A stretch of DNA of 64,000 nt from Flavobacterium alvei (GTDB taxonomy: Bacteria > Bacteroidota > Bacteroidia > Flavobacteriales > Flavobacteriaceae), in contig NZ_PQVG01000005.1 in NCBI RefSeq assembly GCF_002920895.1, positions 62,001 through 126,000 of the forward strand, read 5' to 3'. Shown here in pieces: positions 45,075 through 53,176 of this stretch. Below the pieces are notes generated by a model, which did no database searches, was not told the origin of the DNA, and worked only from the letters and a program-made list of their open reading frames with translations. The position numbers were made by a program, and so were the translations under genes. Position 1 is the first letter of the stretch. Each line of letters starts with the position of its first letter.

Positions 45075-48000
45075 TTAGAATGTAATATTTATATTAAGCG
45101 ACCAAGTTCTAAGTGTAGGATATCCAGCAGTAGAACTATCATACATATTACGATAATGATCTGGAAACGGATTATTAAAATACCAAAGATTATACCCTGT
45201 TACTCCAAATGTTGCTCGTGATATTCCCAATTGAGAGGTAAATAATTCTGGAAACTCATAGCCTAATGTTAGGTTTCTAACTGAACAACTAAATGTGCTA
45301 ATTTGCCAAAAATCAGATGGATTAGACACATTATCTCTAAAAGCAACATTAGGATATTTTCCGTTCACATTGTCATACCCATACATGTCTTTCCAAAAAG
45401 TCTCACGAGCCCAATAGGCATCATTCGTACTAGTCCTTTGCTCTACGTTATCTATATTACGGATACCACCCCATGAGGTACCTATTTGTGTATTTAAGTA
45501 AACTGAGCTGTATTTAAAACCTAAATTAGTTGTAAAACCATAAGTTCTATTGCTATTTACTAATTTTCCATAATCATCATTCCTAGCAATTTTACCATCA
45601 ACCCCTGGTTTAAGTCCTGTAGCAGGTACAAAAGTTCCAGCTAAATCTTGGTAGGCAAGCATTCCTTTTTTAACATTTATAACATCTATTATCCCTAAAA
45701 AGTTAGGTTTTGCTCCAGCAACTCCTGATGCCGTAGCGTTTGCTGTTAAATAATTCCAGTAATTCGTAATATCCTCATCGGTACGTAAAATACCATCACC
45801 AGTAGAGGTTCCTTTCCAAACTTTGAAACCCCAAATTGGATTATAACTTGAAGCTCCTGTTCTTTGCTGATTATTTGAAGGATCTGTCAAAGCTCCATCA
45901 GGATAAGCTGTTGTTTCATTCCCTGCAAACAAACCAAAGTTTACTCCTATGTTATAACTAAAGTTATCTTTAATATGATCGCTCCATTTAAGAGAAAATT
46001 CTGTTCCCCATGAATTTACTCCTGCTATATTTGCTTCTGCAAAAGCTCCTCCAACAGAAATAGGCACATCAAGAATTCCAGCACCAGAAACCAACATATC
46101 TGTTCCTTTATCATAATAGTAATCTGCCGAAACTTGTAATCTGTTATTGAATACATTAAAATCGATTCCCAAATCATGTTTAATGTGTGTATCCCAAGTT
46201 GCATTCCTATTTGGATTAGGTCTTGGTGCAATAGCATTTCCTAATGTCCCTCCATTAGGCCCAAACTGCAATCCTTTGTCAGAAATAATGTCATAAAAGG
46301 TTGCCCATCTCCAAGCTCCAATGTTGTCATTTCCTGTTTTCCCTAGAGAGTAGCGAAATTTCAAGTAGTCAATAGCTGGCAAGGCTTTTTCAAACCAATC
46401 TTCTTTAGAGACAACCCAACCTGCTTGAAGTCCTGGAAAGGTTCCCCAATAATTTTCGGGAGCAAATTTTGTAGAAGCATCTCTTCTAACAATAAATTGT
46501 AGCAAATACTTTGATTTATAACTATAATTAACACGTCCTAAATAAGACATAGTCCCCGATTCTGATAAGAAATTATTTGAAAATCCTGGTGTTAAATCAC
46601 CCGCTGTTAGTGATGTTCCTAAATAAAGATCTTTTGAAGTTTTTGTACCACGGTCAAAATACAAAATAGCAGAATCATAGTTTGTTTCCGAACGTTCGAC
46701 AGAAAACATAGCGTCAATATCATGATTACCAAAAGTTCTTGCATATGTTGCAAAAAAGTTAGCTTGTGTACTTTTGCTATTTGTATTGTCGTACGTAACT
46801 CTGGCTTGTCTCACATTGTCAGCAATACTATAATCAGCATCTGTAGCTGCACTAGCAAGGTGATGACCTGCAGCTGTAAAGTTTGTAATTCTTGCCAAAG
46901 GAAACGCCAAAGCTACCTGTGATGTTGAAGAAGAAGTTTGGGTTCTAGCAAAAGACCCTCTCAATGCCAAGCCTTTTATAAAAGGCACTTTGTAGTTTAT
47001 AGCAGCATTTACATTGTATGAAAAATCAGAACTAACTGATTTAGAACCATTATTTAATAAGGCAAAATAATTCCATCCTGCAATAGAACTATTTGAATTT
47101 TGAGTTCCACCTAAATTTCCATCCGCCCTATTAAAAGGAGACATATAATATTCCCGACCATTAACTATAGTCGTAATTGGAACAAATTTTGGCATGTGTA
47201 ACAAATGTCCATAATCCGCTTGTTCTGCATTGGTAGCTCCATAAGGATTCGCAACCGAACTATTTGATTTTGTAAATGATTTTTCGATATCTCCTGAATT
47301 TCCAGAAACCGAAGCAGTAAAATCTAAATCTTTTGTTATTTTAGCATTCATTCCTGTTCTAAAATTCCATTTTTGATAGTCTTGCTCTCCAAGATTAGCT
47401 CCTTGAGTAAAATAAGTAAGCCCTGCAAAATAGGTAGCTTTTTCGTCTCCACCACTTATAGTAAGCGAGTGTTTTTGTTGCTCTGCAGGCTTCCAAGCTT
47501 TATCTAACCAATTGTAATTCAATGATTTCATCTCCTCCAATTCTGCTGGCGAATAAAATTTACTGCTGGTAGCTGGATCATTACCAAGAGCCTGCATTAC
47601 CCTATTAGAATAAATACCTGACTCATAAGCATTCATTGTTTTTACGTGACTTACCGCATCATTGATACCAAATTGATTGATATAAGAAAACCTCATTTTT
47701 CCTGCTTTACCTCTTTTTGTTTTTACAACAATAGCACCTTGAGAAGCACGAGATCCATAAATGGCAGCAGAACCGTCTTTCAAAACTGTAATACTTTCTA
47801 TTTCAGAAGGATCTAATCTATTAAAAGCATCTAAAGTTGATAAACCTGTTTGAGGATCTACTTGAATTTGGTCATCAATAACGATTAACGGAATAGTATT
47901 AGTAGCACCTGTAAAACCAAAAGTTTGACGAATCTGTAAAGTTGATGTTTCTCCAGGACGTCGTGTACCATTACCTCCAACATTTAAACCAACTATTTGA

Positions 48001-48452
48001 CCTCTTAAAGATTCGGCCAAGTTAGAAACTGGTAGATCTTGAAGTTTTTCAGCATTAATTGTTTCAATTGCACCTGTTAAATTACCTTTCTTCTGTGTAC
48101 CATATCCCACAACAACAACTTGCTCTAATTGTGTTGCATCATCTTTCATAGTTACATTGATAACAGTAGCAGTATTCCCTACTGTTTTTTCTACCTTATT
48201 CATTCCAATAAATGCGAATGAAAGTACAGCACCTTTATTTACCGATATTTTATAATTTCCGTCAATATCAGTAACTGTGCTACTTTTCGCTCCCTTTTCG
48301 ACGATATTAACCCCTGGCATCCCCAGATTAGTGTTATCGATTACCTTCCCAGTGATAATTATCCTTTCTCCATTAGTTTGCTGAGCATAACTCGATAAAC
48401 TTAACAGAGTGAATAACAGTAAACCACACACCTGTTTAATTGTTTGTTTCAT
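45075..48452 (-). CDS. susC: SusC/RagA-family TonB-dependent outer-membrane transporter
   Basis: A 1125-residue TonB-dependent glycan importer. The signal peptide is MKQTIKQVCGLLLFTLLSLSSYAQ. Then come a carboxypeptidase-regulatory-like beta-sandwich (ITGKVIDNTNLGMPGVNIVEKG, then TVTDIDGNYKIS), a TonB-box region (QLEQVVVVGYGTQKKGNLTGAIETI), the plug (LQDLPVSNLAESLRGQIVGLNVGGNGTRRPG, ESITVLKDGSAAIYGSRASQGAIVVKTKRG), and a 22-strand barrel ending in WSLNINITF. No N-terminal STN domain is present, so direct anti-sigma signalling is not expected. It is the first gene after a 452-bp gap and pairs with the SusD 19 bp downstream. This is the only transporter pair in the window. Confidence 0.98.
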   Translation of the reverse strand: MKQTIKQVCGLLLFTLLSLSSYAQQTNGERIIITGKVIDNTNLGMPGVNIVEKGAKSSTVTDIDGNYKISVNKGAVLSFAFIGMNKVEKTVGNTATVINVTMKDDATQLEQVVVVGYGTQKKGNLTGAIETINAEKLQDLPVSNLAESLRGQIVGLNVGGNGTRRPGETSTLQIRQTFGFTGATNTIPLIVIDDQIQVDPQTGLSTLDAFNRLDPSEIESITVLKDGSAAIYGSRASQGAIVVKTKRGKAGKMRFSYINQFGINDAVSHVKTMNAYESGIYSNRVMQALGNDPATSSKFYSPAELEEMKSLNYNWLDKAWKPAEQQKHSLTISGGDEKATYFAGLTYFTQGANLGEQDYQKWNFRTGMNAKITKDLDFTASVSGNSGDIEKSFTKSNSSVANPYGATNAEQADYGHLLHMPKFVPITTIVNGREYYMSPFNRADGNLGGTQNSNSSIAGWNYFALLNNGSKSVSSDFSYNVNAAINYKVPFIKGLALRGSFARTQTSSSTSQVALAFPLARITNFTAAGHHLASAATDADYSIADNVRQARVTYDNTNSKSTQANFFATYARTFGNHDIDAMFSVERSETNYDSAILYFDRGTKTSKDLYLGTSLTAGDLTPGFSNNFLSESGTMSYLGRVNYSYKSKYLLQFIVRRDASTKFAPENYWGTFPGLQAGWVVSKEDWFEKALPAIDYLKFRYSLGKTGNDNIGAWRWATFYDIISDKGLQFGPNGGTLGNAIAPRPNPNRNATWDTHIKHDLGIDFNVFNNRLQVSADYYYDKGTDMLVSGAGILDVPISVGGAFAEANIAGVNSWGTEFSLKWSDHIKDNFSYNIGVNFGLFAGNETTAYPDGALTDPSNNQQRTGASSYNPIWGFKVWKGTSTGDGILRTDEDITNYWNYLTANATASGVAGAKPNFLGIIDVINVKKGMLAYQDLAGTFVPATGLKPGVDGKIARNDDYGKLVNSNRTYGFTTNLGFKYSSVYLNTQIGTSWGGIRNIDNVEQRTSTNDAYWARETFWKDMYGYDNVNGKYPNVAFRDNVSNPSDFWQISTFSCSVRNLTLGYEFPELFTSQLGISRATFGVTGYNLWYFNNPFPDHYRNMYDSSTAGYPTLRTWSLNINITF

Positions 48453-48904
48453 AAGTGTTTTTAGTTAAATTAATTGTTAGTTTAGTTATTATTAAAATTT
48501 TTAAGTACAGCTATAAAATCATTTCAAATAGCTGTGAAATTTGTTCAAAAAAATAAGTGTCGATAAAACATTTAATATTTGGTTCAAATTTAAAATGTAA
48601 TACCTTTTCAACTATCCTGTACTATCCTGAAATAATAGCAATATTAAATAAAAAAAAGATAAAAAAACCATATTCTCAAAAAAAACAGTAAAAAATTAAA
48701 TAATTAGCAATAAAAAAAGAAGGTATTAACTTACAAATATAACTTAATTCCTTATTATATAATCGTTCACAGGGTTTTTTTGTAAAAATTTGTGTATTTA
48801 TATAAAAAACACCTCATTTTTTCCAATTTTAACTCTCCCAAAAGGGCTGTAATCGACTCAAAATTTCATTTTTTTAATATAATTTAATTAGATAAAAGAC
48901 GAAC
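48453..48904. other. Main regulatory intergenic region upstream of susC
   Basis: This 452-bp stretch is very A/T-rich and holds no gene. It contains the tandem-repeat/promoter candidate at 48585-48629. A second -7-like box, TATATTTG (48741-48734 on the minus strand), has no TTG at a proper distance. There is also a weak hairpin near 48780-48815 (GTGT paired with ACAC around a TTTATATAAA palindrome) that could end the upstream CE8 transcript. It is the longest gene-free gap in the window and the natural place for control of the susCD transcript. Confidence 0.65.
48585..48629 (-). promoter_or_regulatory. Candidate susC promoter with a 10-bp-spaced direct repeat
   Basis: On the minus strand, CAGGATAGT occurs twice with a start-to-start distance of exactly 10 bp (plus strand ACTATCCTGTACTATCCTG at 48611-48629). 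It is followed at once by a TTG (48611-48609) and, 16 bp later, TAAATTTG (48592-48585), a match to the Bacteroidota -7 box. The spacer is one base shorter than the usual 17-23. One-turn direct repeats abutting a -33 box are typical of an activator site. Start codon distance is about 130 nt. Confidence 0.45.
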
Positions 48905-49897
48905 TTAATTTTTAGGATTCCAACCATTTAAAACTATATTCAAATCGTATTTTTTCAGCTCGGCTTTTTTCAATTGATATGACCAAGAAACTCTTTTGGA
49001 AACATCATTTCCTCCTGGACCTTTACTTCCAAATTCTGCATAATAAACTGTTTTTTCTTTGTCTGGAAAATTCTTGTCGCCTTTCCACGGATTCCAGCCA
49101 TCTGGAACAATATGTGAACCCATTTCGGTATTGATAAAAACCGTTTGGGCATAAGGTCGCCAAGGTCTTCCTAGGAAAACTTTGTTTACAGTTTCGTCTT
49201 TTGCGGTAAGTTTGCAATCCACAAATACAAATCCATAGGTATCTTGCTGATAGGTTGAGGCTGCCGTAACATACGAATTGGTCAAACTTTCGATGGTACA
49301 GTTATAAAAATAAGCTGTTGCCGCTCCGAAAATAAAATCGGTAGTTCCGTTGATAAAACAGTTTTCGAAATAATTTCTGGTTCCGCCTTTGGCTAAATAC
49401 AAGGTATCTTGATTGCCTAAAATGGAACAATTTTTAATAGCCACTCTATCGCCTTCGGTATGCAAAGCCACCGCTTGACCTACTTTGCCAGCGGTATTTT
49501 CGATAGTCAAGTTTTCTACAGTACAATCATTTCCTTGAACCAATAGCGTATAAGATGTATAAGTACTGTACTTTTCATTACCCGTTACATCAATGCCTCG
49601 GAACGGTTTTCCGGAATAATCGTCATAAGAAATAATCGTTTTTTCTCTGTCAGTTCCTCTTAAAGTAATGTTTCTCTTGAAGGATGGAATGACCACTTTT
49701 TCGTTGTAAGTTCCCGCCTTAATGGTAATAACCACTCTCATTTCGGCGTGGTCTCTCACTTTATTGATGGCTTCCTGAATCGTTTTGAAATCGCCGGAAC
49801 CATCTTGGGCAACAGTTAATGCAAATAGATTATCGGTGGTTTGTGCCGTTAAAAAAAACGTGGTCAAAAATAGCAATGTGGTTAAAAAATGTTTCAT
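48905..49897 (-). CDS. CE8 pectin methylesterase
   Basis: A secreted pectin methylesterase of about 330 residues. The ATG at 49897 (MKHFLTTLLFLTTFFLTAQ) gives a signal peptide; a longer frame to 49978 would overlap the upstream esterase gene. Classic CE8 motifs in order: VAQDGSGDFKTIQEAI, GQAVALHTEGDR, GNQDTLYL (Asp about 163, acid/base), GTTDFIFGAATAYF (Asp about 187, nucleophile), and FLGRPWRPYAQTVF (Arg about 244). It removes methyl esters from homogalacturonan and so opens it to the PL1 lyases and GH28. It is the last gene of the upstream enzyme cluster, 26 bp after the acetylesterase gene. Confidence 0.97.
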   Translation of the reverse strand: MKHFLTTLLFLTTFFLTAQTTDNLFALTVAQDGSGDFKTIQEAINKVRDHAEMRVVITIKAGTYNEKVVIPSFKRNITLRGTDREKTIISYDDYSGKPFRGIDVTGNEKYSTYTSYTLLVQGNDCTVENLTIENTAGKVGQAVALHTEGDRVAIKNCSILGNQDTLYLAKGGTRNYFENCFINGTTDFIFGAATAYFYNCTIESLTNSYVTAASTYQQDTYGFVFVDCKLTAKDETVNKVFLGRPWRPYAQTVFINTEMGSHIVPDGWNPWKGDKNFPDKEKTVYYAEFGSKGPGGNDVSKRVSWSYQLKKAELKKYDLNIVLNGWNPKN

Positions 49898-49923
49898 AAA
49901 TGATTTGTAGTTAGTTTTAAATT

Positions 49924-50832
49924 TTAGTTTTTCAGAATATTTATTTCCATCAGCCATTGTTCGCAAATAGCTGTCCAAATATTAGTCGAGCCGGGATTAT
50001 TTCGCAAAGCAATGGCGTGAGCGCCTTGATTGAAAATATGCAAACTCGAAGGGATTTTGTTTTCTAACAATGCATTATAAAATAGCAAACTGTTTTTTGG
50101 AGAAACGGTTTTGTCGTCAAAAGCGTGTGCCATAAAAGTAGGCGGCGTATAACTGCTTACTTGAAACTGTAGGGAATATTTTTTGAGTAATTCCGCAGAT
50201 GGATTGGGTCCAAGCAAATTTTCCGTGCTTGCCTTATGTCCCAAAACCCCCATATCGATTACCGGAGATATCAAAATCATAAAATTGGGTTGAAAAGAAT
50301 AGGCATCGAATTCATCACCTACTACAGCAAAATCATCTTTGATTGTTCCCAAACTTGCCGCCAAATGTCCTCCTGCAGAACAACCCATCACGCCAATTTT
50401 ATTGGTGTCAATTTTCCAAGCAACCGCGTTTTTACGAATAATTCGCATTGCTCTTTCGGCATCTTGCAACGGTGCTTTTTCTCTTTCCTTAAGGTCTGGC
50501 GAAATCGGCAATCGATGTGTCAAAACAAATGCATTGATTCCAATGGTGTTGAACCATTTTGCCAATTGAAAGCCACTGATGTTATAAGACAAATGATGGT
50601 AACCCCCACCCGGAATTATCAAAACCGCCGCTCCTTTGTTTTCTTGATTGGAAGTAAAAAAAGCGTGAATACCCGGCATTCCCACCTGCATTACACGCTC
50701 ATTATTGATGCTGTCTTTTATAACCAGTCCTTTTGAATTGGGCATCTTGCCTTTTGTCCAAAGGGGTATAAATTCCTGTGCTTGAATTTGAACTATTGCC
50801 AATAGCAACAGAAATGTTATTGTTTTTTTCAT
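49924..50832 (-). CDS. Secreted alpha/beta-hydrolase acetylesterase (BD-FAE/AXE-like)
   Basis: A roughly 302-residue secreted esterase; the ATG at 50832 (MKKTITFLLLLAIVQIQA) starts a signal peptide. The hydrolase fold shows the oxyanion strand IIPGGGYHHLSY, nucleophile Ser in GVMGCSAGGHLAASLG (about 151), Asp in AHAFDDKTVSP (about 238) and His in NQGAHAIA (about 272). It also has FNTIGINAFVLTHRLP and DAERAMRIIRKNA, typical of the acetyl-xylan/pectin esterases of PULs. Acetyl removal from galacturonic acid or a side-chain sugar fits the CE8 neighbour 26 bp downstream. Substrate not readable from sequence. Confidence 0.9.
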   Translation of the reverse strand: MKKTITFLLLLAIVQIQAQEFIPLWTKGKMPNSKGLVIKDSINNERVMQVGMPGIHAFFTSNQENKGAAVLIIPGGGYHHLSYNISGFQLAKWFNTIGINAFVLTHRLPISPDLKEREKAPLQDAERAMRIIRKNAVAWKIDTNKIGVMGCSAGGHLAASLGTIKDDFAVVGDEFDAYSFQPNFMILISPVIDMGVLGHKASTENLLGPNPSAELLKKYSLQFQVSSYTPPTFMAHAFDDKTVSPKNSLLFYNALLENKIPSSLHIFNQGAHAIALRNNPGSTNIWTAICEQWLMEINILKN

Positions 50833-50901
50833 TTTTGGTTGGTGGTTAGTTTTAAAATACTTTTTAATAACCTGAATTCGGTTAATAATCCTATTTTTTA
50901 C

Positions 50902-50937
50902 CAAAAGTATTTTATTAAAGCAATAACTCCTTTCAAA
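50902..50937 (-). promoter_or_regulatory. Possible promoter of the acetylesterase-CE8 pair
   Basis: On the minus strand a TTTG (50937-50934) is followed, 24 bp later, by TACTTTTG (50909-50902), matching TAnnTTTG. The spacer is slightly long. It sits in the 221-bp gap after GH127, about 70 nt before the start codon at 50832. The rest of that gap shows nothing notable. Confidence 0.4.
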
Positions 50938-51053
50938 TTTTAGTCATTTACTTCCATTTTTTTACTGCCAAATCTATTTTATCGCTATTCCTGTTTGAAA
51001 ATATTGCAAACAGAACTAAATACATTTCAACTTTGTACTTACGTGACAAAACA

Positions 51054-53075
51054 TTAATGCGACAACCAAACCGACATTTCGCCTTTGCCTTGATTTCCCC
51101 ACGCAAAATACGGAATTAATTTTATGGAATAGGTTTTACCTTCTTCTTTAGGAATCGGTTGGTACAACTTTTGGTTCCAGGAATTATCTGGAGTTACGGA
51201 TGAACTGGCGGTAATGCTGAGTAAATTTCTATTGTCGATTTTAATGAAATCGGTGGTGAATTTAGAATTTAGATTCAAAATCACATCATTCACTTTGGTA
51301 TTTGCTGGAAGCTCGTTTGATTCCAAACAATACACAATAGGCCCTCTTTTTACGGCAACCTGATTCTTGATTTCTTCCACCAATGGATTGGCTTGCATCA
51401 ATTCAACCGGCATTGGAATATTCAATTCGATAACATCTCCTTTTTTCCATTTTTGGGTAATTTTGAAATAAGAACCCGAAACCATTTTATCATTGATTGT
51501 ATTTCCGTTTACGGCAATTGTAGTACCTTGACTCCAGCCCGGAATTCTCAAGAAAAAAGCTTGGTCCCCTTTTGGGGCTTTCACAATTTTCAAGGTTATT
51601 TTTTCATCCCAAGGATAATTGGTTTGTTGTTCCACTTCCAGTTTTTCGCCGTTTAACAGAACCGTATTCAAATGATTGCTGCCGTATAAATTGACATAAA
51701 CTCCTTCTTTCGAAAGATTATAGGCGTAATTGCTGACCTCGGCTATGGTTCTGGTCACGTTTGGCGCACAACAATTGGATAAAGCGATATAACCTTCACG
51801 CTCTTTGCTCCATCTTTGTTTAAAAGGCAAATCCTTGGAAACATTCAACGGATTGTTATAGAAAAATTCTTTTCCTTCCAAACTGATTCCCGACAACACG
51901 CTATTATACAATGCCAACTCCACAATATCGGCGTATTTTGCATCGGCGGTAATTTGAAGCATTCTCCAATTCCACAACACATTCCCGATATTGGCGCAAG
52001 TTTCCGTGTGAGCAGTCGCATTTGGCAATTGAAAAGGTCTTCCATACGCCTGATGAATTTTTTGCACATCGGCAGGATTATACGAAGTTCCGTCTGGCGA
52101 AACACCGTCATACAATGAACCACAAGCTCCCGTAATGTACATTTTTCGATAAGCAACGTCATCCCAAATGGATTCCAGATTATCCAGTAATTTTTTCTCT
52201 CCCGTTTCCGCATATAAATCGGCTACTCCGGCGTACAAGTAATTCGCTCTTACGGCGTGCCCCATTGCGGTGGTTTGTTGCCTGAACGGAATTCGGTCTT
52301 GATTGTCGTCTGTTCCATCATTAGTGGTTCCTCGAATGTCAATTAAATTATTTGCCAATTCCAAATATTTTGGATTTTTGGTTGTGCGATACATTTCGAC
52401 AATTCCCATATAATGCGAAGGACAAATGGCATTTCTGGCCAATTCCGGCGAGGCTTTTTTGTAGAAATCATACAGGAAATCGGCAACACCTTTGGCTATA
52501 TCCAAAAAATTGGTTTTTCCGGTCGCACGATAATGAATACAGGCGGCAGTCATCAAATGTCCCATATTGTATTTCTCGAAACCCAATTGTTTTTTCACTT
52601 CTTCCGGCCCCAAAGTTCCCCAGCGTTCATCGATTAAAACCGGAGTGTGCAAATAGCCGTCTTTGCGTTGTGTTTTGGCAAATAATGCAATGGCTTTGTC
52701 CATTTCTACATCTAATTTCTTGTCTTTGGTTACGGCATAAGTGGCCGCCATTCCTTCAAAAATCTTGTAAAAATCACCGTCGTGAAAAGAAGGTCCTTTG
52801 AAAGTTCCTTTGCTTTCACCCGCAGCAATTTCGAAGTTTTTGTAAGCGTGTGATACTTCATCGTTATGATACAAATCCCACATATACGGCAAAGTATTTT
52901 TGGTTTCCACATCAAATTGTTCTTTCCAAAAACCGTTAGTCCATTTTACATCTTGCAAACCTACGCTCTGTAATTTAGAATACGGACTTTCAGAATTGGC
53001 TACCAAGCCTTTATTCTGCGCCATAAAAGCTGTCGAAAAAAGTACCGCCGATAATAGAATGATTTTCTTTCTCAT
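51054..53075 (-). CDS. GH127-family (DUF1680) beta-L-arabinofuranosidase-like enzyme
   Basis: A 673-residue secreted enzyme (MRKKIILLSAVLFSTAFMA) with the (alpha/alpha)6 barrel of the GH127 superfamily. Family marks are VKWTNGFWKEQFDVETKNTLP, SFHDGDFYKIFEGMAATYAVT, MGHAVRANYLYAGVADLYAETG, TAHTETCANIGNVLWNWRM (Glu and Cys about 357) and YIALSNCCAPNVTRTIAEVSNYAY (adjacent Cys pair about 435). The Glu plus three Cys are the zinc ligands, one of the Cys pair being the nucleophile in characterised GH127. All four are kept, so it should be active. Beta-L-arabinofuranosidase on pectin side chains is likely; related subgroups act on other sugars. A 26-bp hairpin lies just upstream. Confidence 0.93.
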   Translation of the reverse strand: MRKKIILLSAVLFSTAFMAQNKGLVANSESPYSKLQSVGLQDVKWTNGFWKEQFDVETKNTLPYMWDLYHNDEVSHAYKNFEIAAGESKGTFKGPSFHDGDFYKIFEGMAATYAVTKDKKLDVEMDKAIALFAKTQRKDGYLHTPVLIDERWGTLGPEEVKKQLGFEKYNMGHLMTAACIHYRATGKTNFLDIAKGVADFLYDFYKKASPELARNAICPSHYMGIVEMYRTTKNPKYLELANNLIDIRGTTNDGTDDNQDRIPFRQQTTAMGHAVRANYLYAGVADLYAETGEKKLLDNLESIWDDVAYRKMYITGACGSLYDGVSPDGTSYNPADVQKIHQAYGRPFQLPNATAHTETCANIGNVLWNWRMLQITADAKYADIVELALYNSVLSGISLEGKEFFYNNPLNVSKDLPFKQRWSKEREGYIALSNCCAPNVTRTIAEVSNYAYNLSKEGVYVNLYGSNHLNTVLLNGEKLEVEQQTNYPWDEKITLKIVKAPKGDQAFFLRIPGWSQGTTIAVNGNTINDKMVSGSYFKITQKWKKGDVIELNIPMPVELMQANPLVEEIKNQVAVKRGPIVYCLESNELPANTKVNDVILNLNSKFTTDFIKIDNRNLLSITASSSVTPDNSWNQKLYQPIPKEEGKTYSIKLIPYFAWGNQGKGEMSVWLSH

Positions 53076-53100
53076 ATTAATATTTTTTATATTTTTTGAA

Positions 53101-53165
53101 TCTGCGAAAATCTGCTAAATCTGCGTAAAAAATAATGGCACGCAGATTTAGCAGATTTTCGCAGA
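53101..53165. repeat. Perfect 26-bp inverted repeat (long hairpin)
   Basis: Arms at 53101-53126 and 53140-53165 are exact reverse complements (core GATTTAGCAGATTTTCGCAGA on one side) with a 13-nt loop. It fills the gap between the PL1 stop and GH127 start. No T-run follows on the minus strand, so it is not a standard terminator. It is the most perfect member of the window's dyad repeat family and would form a very stable RNA hairpin. Confidence 0.95.
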
Positions 53166-53176
53166 TGAAAACTTCT

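Noticed and set aside
48734-48741. TATATTTG box considered as the main susC promoter
   Set aside because: No TTG at 17-23 bp upstream; the box at 48585-48592 has a better context, though this one cannot be excluded as a secondary start.
50858-50890. Imperfect dyad AACC-TGAATTC-GGTT upstream of the acetylesterase
   Set aside because: Only short arms match and it lies downstream of the candidate promoter; too weak to call an operator.
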